From contig NZ_QARE02000012.1 of NCBI RefSeq assembly GCF_003052515.2, positions 114,343-178,342 of the forward strand: 64,000 bases of DNA. Direction: 5' to 3'. Positions 55,138-64,000 of this stretch are shown piece after piece (positions within the stretch are counted from its first letter, which is position 1; every line of letters starts with the position of its first letter). The position numbers and the translations under genes were made by a program. Source of the stretch: Pseudomonas sp. RIT409 (GTDB lineage: Bacteria > Pseudomonadota > Gammaproteobacteria > Pseudomonadales > Pseudomonadaceae). The notes beneath the pieces were generated by a model, which had not been told where the DNA came from, searched no databases, and worked only from the letters and a program-made list of their open reading frames with translations.

Positions 55138-55201
55138 AAAAGAGGAGAGCGTGGGCGCACGGCAGTCAAGGCCTTTGCGTGGCGTTTCAGGGTGTCCCGT
55201 G

Positions 55202-55921
55202 CTATTTCGCCGTCTGGAGCAGCACGGGCTGTTCGCTGTAGCGGGTGGCGAACAACTGCTTCAACTGACTGACCTTGGGTAAGTCATTGACCACGATGTA
55301 GGGGTAGGTCGGGTGAGTGGTGAGGAAGTTCTGGTGGTAATCCTCTGCCGGGTAGAAGCCGTTGTAGCGCTCGATTTGGGTCACGATGGGCGCGCCAAAG
55401 GCTTTCGCTGCATCGAGCTGGGCGATATAGGCCTGGGCCACGGCTTGCTGCTCGGCATTTTCCGGAAAGATGGCGGAGCGGTATTGGGTGCCGTGATCCG
55501 GGCCCTGGCGGTTGAGTTCAGTCGGGTTGTGGGCGACCGAGAAGAAGATCTGCAGCAACGTGCCGTAACTCACCTGCGAAGGGTCATACGTGATCTCGAC
55601 CGACTCGGCGTGCCCGGTATCGCCCTCGCTGACTCGCTCATAATGGGCGGTGTCGGCGCTGCCACCGGCGTAGCCCGATACCACTTGCCGAACGCCCTGA
55701 ACATGTTGGAACACGCCCTGAACGCCCCAGAAACAGCCGCCGGCGAGCACCGCCTTTTCGGTGCCGGCGGTGCTGACCCTTTCGTCTTTCTGCGGCGGGG
55801 CGATGCTCACTGCGTCTTCACCGGCAAACGAGCAGGCGGCGGTTTGCAGCACGACCACGCCGAGCGCCAGACGCAGGCTGTTGCGACGTAGACCGGATAA
55901 CGCAAGGCTGAACGTTTTCAT
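55202..55921 (-). CDS. msrA: Exported peptide methionine-S-sulfoxide reductase
   Basis: 239 residues from the ATG at 55921 (AGGAG 9 bases upstream). A basic, hydrophobic N-terminus (FSLALSGLRRNSLRLALGVVVLQTA) is a signal sequence, so the enzyme works in the periplasm or is membrane-anchored. The catalytic motif GGCFWG contains Cys63; VSGYAGG, TGHAESVEI and the EDYHQNF motif follow. It reduces methionine-S-sulfoxide in envelope proteins. Last gene of msrB-dipZ-msrA, so both stereoisomers and a reductant relay are encoded together. Confidence 0.93.
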   Translation of the reverse strand: MKTFSLALSGLRRNSLRLALGVVVLQTAACSFAGEDAVSIAPPQKDERVSTAGTEKAVLAGGCFWGVQGVFQHVQGVRQVVSGYAGGSADTAHYERVSEGDTGHAESVEITYDPSQVSYGTLLQIFFSVAHNPTELNRQGPDHGTQYRSAIFPENAEQQAVAQAYIAQLDAAKAFGAPIVTQIERYNGFYPAEDYHQNFLTTHPTYPYIVVNDLPKVSQLKQLFATRYSEQPVLLQTAK

Positions 55922-55948
55922 ATCAAGCACTCCTGAGCTGCACGGGGA

Positions 55949-57769
55949 TCAACCGAAAGTGAAGGCGTAGGCCGACACTCCCGGATCACTGAATTCGATG
56001 GTGAAGGTGTGATCGGCGACGTCGCCGGGCTGGCGGACCAACTGGTAAAGGCGTTGCTCGGCCACGATCCCGCTGCCGTCAGGGGCGACGTCGCTGCCGT
56101 GTGCATCGCCCGGTGCCTTGCCGTCGAGCGTGACCTTGAATCGCACGGGCTTGCCATCGCTGCCCGGGCCCAGGACCAGGTGCAGGTCCCGGGCGTGAAA
56201 ACGGTAGACGATCCGGCCATGGGCAGCGTCGAGGCGGGCGCGCTCGGCGCCGATGTTCCACTGGCCCTCCAGCCCCCAACTGTTCAACGTCAGATCCTGC
56301 GGGGCGCTGTAGGGGGCGCCGCGGTCGTGGCTCGGGCCACCGGGGGACACGAAGTGTTCGGCACGTTCATAGCCCAGGTAGGTTTCCGGGGACTTCGCAT
56401 CGCCCAGGTCAGCAGCCTGCTGCACGCCCTGGCCATTGGCGTCGATCAAGTCATCGGCCACTTGACGACTGCCCGCCTCGCGCAGCAGTGCCTGGATGAC
56501 CCGCTCGGATTCGTCGTAAGCGCCTTCGCCGAAGTGGTGGTAGCGAATCCGGCCCTGGGCATCGGCGAAGTAGTGGGCCGGCCAGTACTGGTTGTCGAAC
56601 GCCCGCCAGATCCTGTACTCGTTGTCGATGGCCACCGGGTAGTCGATACCCAGGTCCTTCATGGCGCGGGTGACGTTATTCACGTCACGCTCGAAGGCGA
56701 ACTCCGGCGCGTGGACGCCGATCACCACCAGCCCCTGGTCACGGTATTTGTCCGCCCAGGCTTTGACGTAGGGCAGGGTGCGAAGGCAGTTGATGCACGA
56801 GTACGTCCAGAAATCGACCAGCACCACTTTGCCCTTCAATTGTTCGGCAGTCAGCGGCGCCGAGTTCAGCCACTGCACGGCACCCTCCAGTGGGGGCAAC
56901 TGGCCTTCGACCGGTAGGGCCGACGTGCTGCTTATGGCGGCCCTCATCATCGCACCGGAAGCCTGCATGCTGGCGCCGGCCGGGTCTCTGCCGGGGATGT
57001 TCTGCGCCATCATTGCCCCGCCCTGCAGGGCCCCATTGCCCTTGTCGTCGCTGGCCAGTCGACCGACGAGTGCCTGCTCCAGGCCGCCCGTCGACGCGGT
57101 GGACACGCGGGCGAGAATGCCGGTGTCCAGCCCCAACGCAATGGCGCCGACACCGGCAAGCATGGCCGCACCCAGGCCCCGACGAATCCACTCACCGGCA
57201 CCCAGCGAGCGCTTCATTGCCTTGAACACCTGGCCGCCCAGCAGCAGGGCGAGGGCCAGCGAAGTGGCCGCACCCGCAGCGTAAGCCAGCAACAACAGGG
57301 TGGTACCGACACTGGCTCCTTGGAGCGCTGCGCCGGTCAGGACCAAGCCCAGGATCGGACCGGCACAAGGCGCCCAGAGCAGGCCGGTCGCCACGCCGAT
57401 CATCAATGAGGCCCACGGACGGGGGCGGGCGTCCACGCCGGCGCGCTCGGACAGTCGGCTGCCGGCGGCCACCAAGGGACGTGTCAGGCGCTCGGCAAGT
57501 TTGGGCAACAGAAGCGTCAGGCCGAACAACGCCACGAAGGCCAGCGCCAAGCCTCGGCCATACTGGTTGAGCTGGACCACCCAACTGCCGCCCACCGCCG
57601 CGAGGCTGGCGACCAGCGCAAACGTCAGCGCCATGCCGACCAGCAACGGCAGGCCGCTGCGCACGAAGGGTTGCCCGGTGCGGGCGAACACGAACGGCAG
57701 CACCGGCAGGATGCAGGGACTGACGATGGTCAGCACGCCGCCGAGGTAAGCGAGGAGGATCAGAAGCAT
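55949..57769 (-). CDS. dipZ: DipZ: CcdA-type thiol transporter fused to a periplasmic thioredoxin-like domain
   Basis: 606 residues. Residues 1-220: six-helix CcdA domain with the paired redox Cys19 (VSPCILPVLPF) and Cys135 (LWAPCAGPI). Residues about 285-440: redoxin domain with CINC motif (Cys325, Cys328; WTYSCINCLRTLPYV) and PVAIDNEYRIWRAF. Residues about 470-606: C-terminal carbohydrate-binding-like beta domain (LNSWGLEGQWNIG). The protein should move electrons from cytoplasmic thioredoxin to periplasmic MsrA and MsrB, which flank it in the operon, like the CcdA plus PilB system of Neisseria. GAAGGAA precedes the ATG. Confidence 0.93.
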   Translation of the reverse strand: MLLILLAYLGGVLTIVSPCILPVLPFVFARTGQPFVRSGLPLLVGMALTFALVASLAAVGGSWVVQLNQYGRGLALAFVALFGLTLLLPKLAERLTRPLVAAGSRLSERAGVDARPRPWASLMIGVATGLLWAPCAGPILGLVLTGAALQGASVGTTLLLLAYAAGAATSLALALLLGGQVFKAMKRSLGAGEWIRRGLGAAMLAGVGAIALGLDTGILARVSTASTGGLEQALVGRLASDDKGNGALQGGAMMAQNIPGRDPAGASMQASGAMMRAAISSTSALPVEGQLPPLEGAVQWLNSAPLTAEQLKGKVVLVDFWTYSCINCLRTLPYVKAWADKYRDQGLVVIGVHAPEFAFERDVNNVTRAMKDLGIDYPVAIDNEYRIWRAFDNQYWPAHYFADAQGRIRYHHFGEGAYDESERVIQALLREAGSRQVADDLIDANGQGVQQAADLGDAKSPETYLGYERAEHFVSPGGPSHDRGAPYSAPQDLTLNSWGLEGQWNIGAERARLDAAHGRIVYRFHARDLHLVLGPGSDGKPVRFKVTLDGKAPGDAHGSDVAPDGSGIVAEQRLYQLVRQPGDVADHTFTIEFSDPGVSAYAFTFG

Positions 57770-57812
57770 GGGGCGGTTCCTTCAATCGATGTTCGGGTGT
57801 GAATGACGCGGG

Positions 57813-58331
57813 TCACGCGCCTGCCCCGGCAAACGTCATCGCCAGGCCGTTCATGCAGTAGCGCAATCCAGTGGGTTTCGGGCCGTCGGTAAAGACATGC
57901 CCCAAATGCCCGCCGCAGCGTCGGCAGTGGACTTCCTTGCGCAGCACGCCGAACGAGGTGTCCGTTCGCACGGCGGTGGCGTTGTCCAGTGGCGCCCAGA
58001 AGCTCGGCCAGCCGGTATGGCTGTCAAACTTGGTGGTCGAGGCAAACAGCGGCAGCTGGCAACCGGCGCAGGCGAAGGTGCCCGTGCGGTGTTCATCGTT
58101 GAGCGGGCTGCTGTAGGGCCGCTCGGTGGCTTCGCGGCGCAGGACCTGAAACTGCTCGTCGCTGAGCAAGGCGTGCCATTCGGCGTCGCTGTGGCTGACT
58201 TCGAAGCTGCCCACCGGCCCGTCTTGCGGCACGAGGGTTTCACCGTCGGCCCACTTGGGCAGTAGGCCCAACGCGAGGGCGGCGCTGCCAATGCTTCCAC
58301 TGATTACCAGAAACTGTCGTCTTGAAACCAT
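57813..58331 (-). CDS. msrB: Tat-exported peptide methionine-R-sulfoxide reductase
   Basis: 172 residues from the ATG at 58331 (GAGGAG upstream). The N-terminus VSRRQFLVISGSIGSAALALGLL has the twin-arginine motif SRRQFLV, so the folded enzyme is exported by Tat. Zinc ligands Cys88, Cys91, Cys136 and Cys139 (CAGC, CRRC) are present, as is catalytic Cys159 in RYCMNGLAM. Reduces methionine-R-sulfoxide. First gene of the operon; 43 bases separate it from dipZ. Folding with zinc in the cytoplasm explains a Tat signal. Confidence 0.95.
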   Translation of the reverse strand: MVSRRQFLVISGSIGSAALALGLLPKWADGETLVPQDGPVGSFEVSHSDAEWHALLSDEQFQVLRREATERPYSSPLNDEHRTGTFACAGCQLPLFASTTKFDSHTGWPSFWAPLDNATAVRTDTSFGVLRKEVHCRRCGGHLGHVFTDGPKPTGLRYCMNGLAMTFAGAGA

Positions 58332-58502
58332 GTTCGACTCCTCGGCACGGCCCGCTGACACGGGCGACTGCGATGAGCCAAGGTTAGGCGGGCGCTGTTC
58401 CCCGAATCCTCACCGAGAGTTAAACAATTCGTGATAACTCAACGACGGCAAAATCGGCACAATGGGTGCCATCGTGCATCGCACTGGCGAGGTTTGCTTT
58501 TC

Positions 58503-59225
58503 ATGGATCAGCCCAAACGCATTCTGGTGGTCGAGGACGACAGTCATATCGCCGACCTGATCGGCTTGCACCTGCGGGACGAACAATTCGAGGTGGTGCA
58601 CAGCGCCGATGGCGAAAAGGGCTTGCGCTTGCTGGAACAGGGCGGCTGGGATGCGCTGATCCTCGACCTGATGCTGCCGGGCGTCGACGGACTGGAGATC
58701 TGCCGCCGCGCCCGGGCCATGACGCGCTACACACCGATCATCATCACCAGCGCCCGTTCCAGCGAAATGCACCGCATCCTTGGCCTTGAGCTGGGCGCCG
58801 ACGATTACCTGGCCAAACCCTTTTCGATGATGGAGCTGGTCGCCAGGGTCAAGGCCCTGCTGCGCCGGGTGGACGCCATGGCGCGCAACCTGAAAATGGA
58901 CGCGGGCAGCCTTTCCAGCGCCGGGCTGTTCATCGATCCGCTGACCCGTGATGCTTCCCTGGACGGCCGCTCGCTGGACCTGACGCCTAGGGAGTTCGAT
59001 CTGCTGTATTTCTTCGTGCGCCAACCCGGCAAAGTGTTCTCGCGCCTCGACTTGCTCAACTCGGTCTGGGGCTATAACCACGAAGGCTATGAACACACCG
59101 TCAACACGCACATCAACCGCTTGCGGGCCAAGATCGAAGTCGATCCAGCTCAGCCGTTGCGCATCCTGACGGTGTGGGGGCGGGGATATAAATTTGCCGG
59201 CCCCGGCGACGCAGGAGAGGCGTGA
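58503..59225 (+). CDS. OmpR-family response regulator
   Basis: 240 residues from the ATG at 58503. Receiver: acidic pair VVEDD, phospho-acceptor Asp in ALILDLMLPG, Ser/Thr in ITSARS, Lys in YLAKPF. DNA-binding winged helix from about residue 145 ends VWGRGYKFAG. Divergent from msrB with a 171-base intergenic region and coupled to the following kinase (ATG overlaps its stop), so it is a candidate regulator of the methionine-sulfoxide repair operon. Confidence 0.94.
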   Translation: MDQPKRILVVEDDSHIADLIGLHLRDEQFEVVHSADGEKGLRLLEQGGWDALILDLMLPGVDGLEICRRARAMTRYTPIIITSARSSEMHRILGLELGADDYLAKPFSMMELVARVKALLRRVDAMARNLKMDAGSLSSAGLFIDPLTRDASLDGRSLDLTPREFDLLYFFVRQPGKVFSRLDLLNSVWGYNHEGYEHTVNTHINRLRAKIEVDPAQPLRILTVWGRGYKFAGPGDAGEA

Positions 59226-60724
59226 TGAAGATGACCCTCACCCAGCGTTTGTCGCTGGTGTTCGCGCTGTTGCTGCTGATCTGCTGCGGCACCTCCGTGC
59301 TGCTGCAGGTCCGCTCCAACAAGATGCACGAATTGGAAGTGGTCCAGGGCCTGTCTCGCGACCTGGCCCAGCACATCGCCCGCGACACCCAGTTGATGGA
59401 CGCCAATGGCCTGAAGCCCGATGCCGTGCGCGAGCTGTTCAGCCAACTGATGCTGGTCAACCCCAGTGTCGAGGTGTATCTGCTGGATGGCGAGGGCAGG
59501 GTCGTGGGCGATGCAGCCCCCAAGAACCGCCTGGTGCGTGACCGCGTGGATCTGGCACCGATTCGCCAACTGCTGGCCGGGGCGCCGTTACCGATCCTGG
59601 GGGATGACCCACGCAGTGCGCAAACGCGCAAGGTGTTCAGCGCGGCGCCGCTGATGGTGATGGGCAAACCGGCCGGCTTTTTGTACGTGGTGCTGTTGGG
59701 CGAGGCCCACGACCGCTTCGCCGAGCGCGGTGCCACCAGTGAAGCGTTGCGCACGGCGCTCTGGTCGATCGGCCTGATCGCCTTGCTGTGCCTGTTGGCG
59801 GGCCTGACCGCCTTTGCCTGGATTACCCGTCCCTTGCGACGTCTGACCGAGACGGTCAGCCAATTCGACATCAACGCCGCCCCCGTCGCCCTGCCGGCTT
59901 CGGGGCTCGAACCGGCGGGACACGGCCATGACGAGATCGCCGTGCTCGCGGCGACCTTTGCACAGATGCAGAACCGCTTGAGCGAGCAATGGCAGACCCT
60001 CACTCGCCAGAGTCAGGACCGCCGGGAACTGGTGGCCAACATCTCTCATGACCTGCGCACGCCGCTCGCGTCGTTGCACGGCTATCTGGAGGTGCTGTCG
60101 GTCAAGGACGCGACATTGAGCTTGGAGGAACGGCGTCGGTATCTGGGCATCGCACTGGAGCAGAGCCGCAAAGTGGGAGGGCTGGCCCAGTCATTGCTCG
60201 ACCTGGTGCGGCTGGAACATGGTTTCGTGGTGCCGGTGATCGAGCGCTTTTCGCTGACGGACCTGGTGCAGGACATCTTCCAGAAGTTCGAACTGTCCGC
60301 CCAAAGCAAGGGCGTCAACCTCATACCCCGCTTCGGGGCCTCCATTCCCGGCGTGTATGCGGACCTCGGGTTGATCGAGCGGGTGCTGACCAACCTGTTC
60401 GACAACGCGTTGCGCCATACGCCGGCGGGGGGCGAGATCCGCATAGCGCTGCAGCCCCGCGAGGCCCATGTCGATGTGACGGTCAGCGACACCGGGCCCG
60501 GGATTGCGCCCCCCCTGCGCGAAGGCCTGTTCCTGCGGCCGTTCAACATTGGCGGTGCGCGCCGAGACGGTGGGCTGGGATTGCGGATCGTGTACCAGAT
60601 CCTGCAATTGCATGGGCTGCGGATCGAGTTGCTCGACGTTCAGGGGCAGGGCGCGACGTTCAGGTTTGCGCTGCCGGTCGATGAGGGCACGGCGCTGCAA
60701 GGGGTGCCGATGCCGGCGCGTTGA
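59225..60724 (+). CDS. Sensor histidine kinase
   Basis: 499 residues; ATG at 59225 overlaps the regulator's TGA. Membrane helices near 7-27 and 180-200 flank a periplasmic domain of about 150 residues (PAS-like by secondary structure, no cysteine seen). HAMP (TRPLRRLTETVSQFD), His in ANISHDLRTPLASLHGYL, and the ATPase motifs LFDNALRHTP, DTGPGIAPP and GGLGLRIV follow. Signal unknown; oxidised or hypochlorite-type stress is plausible from the gene neighbours. Confidence 0.92.
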   Translation: MKMTLTQRLSLVFALLLLICCGTSVLLQVRSNKMHELEVVQGLSRDLAQHIARDTQLMDANGLKPDAVRELFSQLMLVNPSVEVYLLDGEGRVVGDAAPKNRLVRDRVDLAPIRQLLAGAPLPILGDDPRSAQTRKVFSAAPLMVMGKPAGFLYVVLLGEAHDRFAERGATSEALRTALWSIGLIALLCLLAGLTAFAWITRPLRRLTETVSQFDINAAPVALPASGLEPAGHGHDEIAVLAATFAQMQNRLSEQWQTLTRQSQDRRELVANISHDLRTPLASLHGYLEVLSVKDATLSLEERRRYLGIALEQSRKVGGLAQSLLDLVRLEHGFVVPVIERFSLTDLVQDIFQKFELSAQSKGVNLIPRFGASIPGVYADLGLIERVLTNLFDNALRHTPAGGEIRIALQPREAHVDVTVSDTGPGIAPPLREGLFLRPFNIGGARRDGGLGLRIVYQILQLHGLRIELLDVQGQGATFRFALPVDEGTALQGVPMPAR

Positions 60725-60784
60725 GTCGTCCTGGCCGTTTGTCGCCGCACGGCCGAGGGTTTACGGCCAAGCGGCAGTGGCGCC

Positions 60785-61417
60785 TCAAGGCACCAGCAAC
60801 CCGTGCTCCATCGCGTATTTCACCAGCCCCGCTGGCTTGTCGATGTTCAGCTTGCGCCGAATGCTCAGGCGATGGGTTTCCACTGTGCGCACGCTGATCG
60901 CCAGATTCCGGGCAATCGTCTTGTTGTCCAACCCCTTGGCCAGCCCCACCAGCACTTCCACCTCACGGGGAGTCAGTTCGTTGTCGTCGACTTTTTTCGA
61001 CACCAGCTTGAGGGTCACTTCCGCGCTGTAGAAGGTGCCCCCCGTGGCGATGGCTTCGATGGCCGCGACGATTTCCCGCGACGGTGCGTTTTTCAACACG
61101 TAGCCACTGGCACCGGCGCGGATCGATGTGGCGACGTATTCCTGGTTGTCGTACATGCTCAGAATCAGAATCTTGATCCTGGGGCAGCGCTGACGGATCA
61201 GCCGGGTCAACTCCAGGCCGTTCATGTCTTGCAGGCCGATGTCCACCAGCAGGATGTCCGGCTTGACGTCTTCACACATCGCCAGGCCTTGCGCCGCGTT
61301 CTCGGCTTCGCCCACCACTTCGAACAACGGCCGCGTGGAAAGCAGCGCGCGTACACCGTCGCGGACCAGGGAATGGTCGTCGACCAAGGCAATGCGGATG
61401 GGCTGGCTGGCGCTCAT
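60785..61417 (-). CDS. NarL/LuxR-family response regulator
   Basis: 210 residues. Receiver (1-120) with VDDH, phospho-acceptor Asp in ILLVDIGLQDMNG and Lys in YVLKNAPS. LuxR-type helix-turn-helix from about 145: LTPREVEVLVGLAKGLDNKTIARNLAISVRTVETHRLSIRRKL. Partner of the kinase encoded 31 bases upstream. Convergent with the OmpR-type pair. Confidence 0.95.
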   Translation of the reverse strand: MSASQPIRIALVDDHSLVRDGVRALLSTRPLFEVVGEAENAAQGLAMCEDVKPDILLVDIGLQDMNGLELTRLIRQRCPRIKILILSMYDNQEYVATSIRAGASGYVLKNAPSREIVAAIEAIATGGTFYSAEVTLKLVSKKVDDNELTPREVEVLVGLAKGLDNKTIARNLAISVRTVETHRLSIRRKLNIDKPAGLVKYAMEHGLLVP

Positions 61418-61448
61418 GCGAGGCGGGGTTCCTGTCTGGGTGGATGGA

Positions 61449-62807
61449 TCAGGCGGCGATGCTCACCGGCATGACCACGGTCAACTCGCTGTGTCCGGGC
61501 ACCGAATACAGGTTGAGCTGGCCGTGGAAATGCTCGACGCGTTCGCGAATATTACGCAAACCGATGCCCCCCTGTATCTCCTGCAGGTGGTTGACGTCCA
61601 CCTTGAAGCCGACCCCGTCATCGCGCACTGTCAGTTGGACCTGTCGCTTGGTGCCCCGCAAGTCGATGAAGACGTTCTGGGCATGGGCATGACGTTCGAC
61701 GTTGGTCAGCGCCTCCTGAAGGATGCGGAACAAGGCCACGGGGGCGCCCTCGGCCAGCTTCAGGTTGCCCAGATCGTGACGATAGTGAATGGTCAGCCCG
61801 GTTTGCTGTTCGAATTCGGCAACCAGTTGCGTGACCGCTGCCGCCAGCCCCAGGGTGTCGAGCAGGGAAGGGCGCAAGTCGTGGGAGATGGTTCGGATCT
61901 CGCCGATGGCTTCACCCAGCCGCTCGGTCCCTTGGCGCAAGGTGTCGAGGCCGTTCGGGTCATTGCCCTCCAGTTGCAGACCGGCCAACTCCAACTGGAA
62001 TTTGATTGACACCAGTACCTGGCTGATGCCGTCGTGCAACTCACGAGACAGCCGCGAGCGCTCTTCCTCTTGCAGATTCATGATGCGTTGGTTGAGCAAC
62101 TGCAACTTGCGGTCCGCTAGACGGTGTTCGCTGGCGTTCAGTGTCAGGCCGCAGATGAACACCAGCAACACCGCGATCAGCGCCACGGCGCCGATGTCGA
62201 GCATGGTGGCGTAGATCCCCCGTGCCACTTCATGACGCGCCTGTTGGGTGGCGCGCTCGACGTCCTCCAGATAAATGCCGGTCCCGAGCATCCAGCCCCA
62301 GCGTTTGAGCATGACCACGTGGGCGAGTTTGTCGGTGACTTGTCCGGTGGAGGGTTTTTCCCAGGCGTAGTGTTGGAAGCCGTCGCCGGACTGAGCGCTG
62401 TTCAGCAGGGCCCGGATCACCAGCAGGCCTTGGGGATCGGTCATGTTCCAGAGGTCCTTGCCGACCAGCGCGGCTTGTCGGGGGTGCATCAGGTTGCGGC
62501 CGTTCTGGTCATACACGAAGAAATAGCCGTCGATGCCGAAGCTGAGTTTGGCGAGTTCTTCGAGGACTTGCTGTTTGGTCCGATCGTCGTCACGGCCACT
62601 GTCGTAGATCGGGGCGAGGGCGCTCATGGCCATTTCGACGTAGTTTTTCAGTTCTGCGCGCTTGCTGGCCAGGATGCTGTCTTCGATCAGTTGCGCTTGT
62701 TGTTCGCCCAGCCGCTGGTTCTGCACGATGACCAGGGCGCAGATGACGCAGACGGCGAGGATCAGCGGCAGGATGCCCAAGGCGACGATCTTGTGTTTGA
62801 GTTGCAT
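61449..62807 (-). CDS. Cache-domain histidine kinase (NarX/HisKA_3 type)
   Basis: 452 residues. A first membrane helix (about 8-28), a periplasmic single Cache domain (about 35-190; GIDGYFFVYDQNGRNLMHP, GWMLGTGIYLED) and a second helix (about 200-222). The cytoplasmic part has the HisKA_3 phospho-acceptor in RLSRELHDGISQVLVSIKF and the ATPase motif RDDGVGFKVD then GIGLRNIRERVE. Such sCache kinases sense small carboxylates or amino acids. Co-transcribed with the LuxR-type regulator. Confidence 0.93.
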   Translation of the reverse strand: MQLKHKIVALGILPLILAVCVICALVIVQNQRLGEQQAQLIEDSILASKRAELKNYVEMAMSALAPIYDSGRDDDRTKQQVLEELAKLSFGIDGYFFVYDQNGRNLMHPRQAALVGKDLWNMTDPQGLLVIRALLNSAQSGDGFQHYAWEKPSTGQVTDKLAHVVMLKRWGWMLGTGIYLEDVERATQQARHEVARGIYATMLDIGAVALIAVLLVFICGLTLNASEHRLADRKLQLLNQRIMNLQEEERSRLSRELHDGISQVLVSIKFQLELAGLQLEGNDPNGLDTLRQGTERLGEAIGEIRTISHDLRPSLLDTLGLAAAVTQLVAEFEQQTGLTIHYRHDLGNLKLAEGAPVALFRILQEALTNVERHAHAQNVFIDLRGTKRQVQLTVRDDGVGFKVDVNHLQEIQGGIGLRNIRERVEHFHGQLNLYSVPGHSELTVVMPVSIAA

Positions 62808-63069
62808 GGGGCATCCGGGAAGCTGTTTTGTTATGGAGGGTATTAGACACGTATTGATTCAGGCTGGCACCTGGCTCTTGCAGCGTGTTCGCTGATGTCA
62901 TCGGCCAAGGCCTGCTCAGCGTTCTTGTCTGCGTGGACCCTATTGTCCCCGGGTTGACGACGCTTCCAGCGCCGCCATCAGGGGGCGCTATGGCCCCATT
63001 CGTGCGCTGCTACGCCGCTGCATCTTCGAATGCTTCACGAACGGCCCCTTGGGTACCGTCTCCCAAACC

Positions 63070-63702
63070 CTACCTCCCGGATATAAACGTCAAGCGGCAA
63101 GCCAGCCCGAGGAACACCGCGCCGAGCATTTGATTGAATCGCTTGGCAATCCTGGCATTCGTAGCCAGCTTGCTCCCGACCTTACTCGCCAACACAATCA
63201 CAGAGCCGTTCACGAGCAAGCCCACGACGTTCAAGATGGTCGCGAATAGCAACATCTGAGCGATCATCGAACCTTTGGTCGGGTCAACGAATTGTGGAAA
63301 GAGCGCTAATACAAAGAGTGCCATTTTCGGGTTTAGCAGATTGGTCAGCAGGCCTTGCCGGAAAATGCGCAGGAGAGGCGTGGGGGTTAGGGTTCCATCG
63401 GCCTTGAGCGGCGATACAGCGGATGTAAAAGCTTTCCAAGCAAGAAATGCAAGATAGGCAGCACCCACGAACCGGACGACGTCGTATGCAGTGGGGATGT
63501 TGACCATCAGTTGTGATAATCCCAAGGCCGCAGCCAGTGCGTGGCAGTAGGTGCCTACCTGGATACCTGCCAGCGACATGAACCCCGAAGCCCTGCCTTG
63601 GCTCATGCTTCGGGAAGCAATCAATAGCATATCCGGGCCGGGCGTCAGCGTAAGCGCAAGGCAAGCACCTGTGAAAAGTACTGCTACGGAAATATCGATC
63701 AT
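63070..63702 (-). CDS. LysE/RhtB-family amino-acid exporter
   Basis: 210 residues from the ATG at 63702 (GGGAG 9 bases upstream); the GTG three codons earlier is less likely. Six membrane helices and the family signature LTPGPDMLLIASRSMSQGRASGFMSLAGIQVG are present, as is LTNLLNPKMALFVLALFPQF. It exports a hydrophilic metabolite, probably an amino acid or homoserine-lactone-like compound. No local regulator. Confidence 0.92.
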   Translation of the reverse strand: MIDISVAVLFTGACLALTLTPGPDMLLIASRSMSQGRASGFMSLAGIQVGTYCHALAAALGLSQLMVNIPTAYDVVRFVGAAYLAFLAWKAFTSAVSPLKADGTLTPTPLLRIFRQGLLTNLLNPKMALFVLALFPQFVDPTKGSMIAQMLLFATILNVVGLLVNGSVIVLASKVGSKLATNARIAKRFNQMLGAVFLGLACRLTFISGR

Positions 63703-63936
63703 AACGTCCACTCCCTGGTGCGAAGTCGTCTGTGCGAGATGCCGGATTCTACAAGACAGTGCTCCCTTTTAGGAGTTGCCACTTTGGCTCTGGTGTTAGA
63801 AGGGTGGGCCCGCCAAGTGTTGGATCAAATGGCGGTACCGATCCTCAAAGAACTGGAGCCGTGGGGCCAGATGTAGGCGAGCTGATCCATTGGCGAGGGT
63901 GACGCAAACGACGCTCTGCTCTTGCTCTTGATCCTC

Positions 63937-64000
63937 CTACACAAACAGCCCAGCCACCGCCGAACGCGACTTGGGTGCAGGCTGAGCGGAGGTGTCGTGG
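63937..64000 (-). CDS. C-terminal end of a gene continuing beyond the window
   Basis: On the minus strand, the last 20 codons read HDTSAQPAPKSRSAVAGLFV then a stop at 63937. The tail is typical of a real gene's C-terminus, but too little is visible to name a family. The preceding 234 bases to the LysE gene hold nothing recognisable. Confidence 0.35.
   Translation of the reverse strand, partial: HDTSAQPAPKSRSAVAGLFV

Overview
The window is about 60% GC and carries a dense, mostly uninterrupted gene set typical of a fluorescent Pseudomonas (P. fluorescens lineage): a two-partner-secretion adhesin/toxin, the Nit1C cyanide-assimilation cluster, KatG and KatA, RND efflux, glucarate catabolism, FadR-type regulators, and Pseudomonas-style REP palindromes. 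No tRNA, rRNA, CRISPR array, integrase or transposase was seen. Genus is inferred from gene content and not from a marker gene.

Layout. 1-13.9 kb: the 3' part of a >12.7 kb gene for a filamentous haemagglutinin/CdiA-like exoprotein, its Imm8-type immunity gene, and an AT-rich stretch of degraded toxin/immunity remnants. 14.4-19.8 kb: katG, a secreted alpha/beta hydrolase divergent from a LysR gene, a glutathione S-transferase and a 27-codon membrane micro-ORF. 19.9-28.0 kb: a complete Nit1C cluster (nitA regulator divergent from nitBCDEFGH) with a recognisable sigma-54 promoter. 28.1-30.3 kb: a two-gene unit encoding a CdtB-like nuclease with a novel N-terminal region and a beta-propeller-like protein; this is the most unusual locus of the window. 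30.5-33.6 kb: GntR regulator, MFS transporter and amidohydrolase (catabolic unit of unknown substrate). 33.8-42.4 kb: a tripartite RND efflux operon, a lipoprotein and an OmpR-type two-component system. 42.5-46.0 kb: FNT channel, nicotinamidase, 2-hydroxyacid dehydrogenase, DUF1345 membrane protein. 46.1-52.3 kb: glucarate dehydratase and transporter with a divergent FadR-type regulator, a lipoprotein esterase and a CdaR-type sugar-diacid regulator. 52.4-60.7 kb: DedA-rhodanese fusion, katA catalase with an upstream leader ORF, a periplasmic methionine-sulfoxide repair operon (msrB-dipZ-msrA), and a divergent two-component system. 60.8-64 kb: a NarL-type two-component system with a Cache sensor, a LysE exporter, and the tail of one more gene.

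How the genes work together. Two themes dominate. One is competition and host interaction: contact-dependent toxin delivery with immunity, and the CdtB-like toxin with a lectin-like partner. The other is oxidative, cyanide and envelope stress: KatG, KatA, GST, periplasmic MsrA/MsrB fed by DipZ, Nit1C, RND efflux. Between them lie modules for sugar acids (gudD/gudP/FadR-type regulator, CdaR) and probably cyclic or aromatic acids. Functions are assigned from residues visible in the translations; no database search was run.
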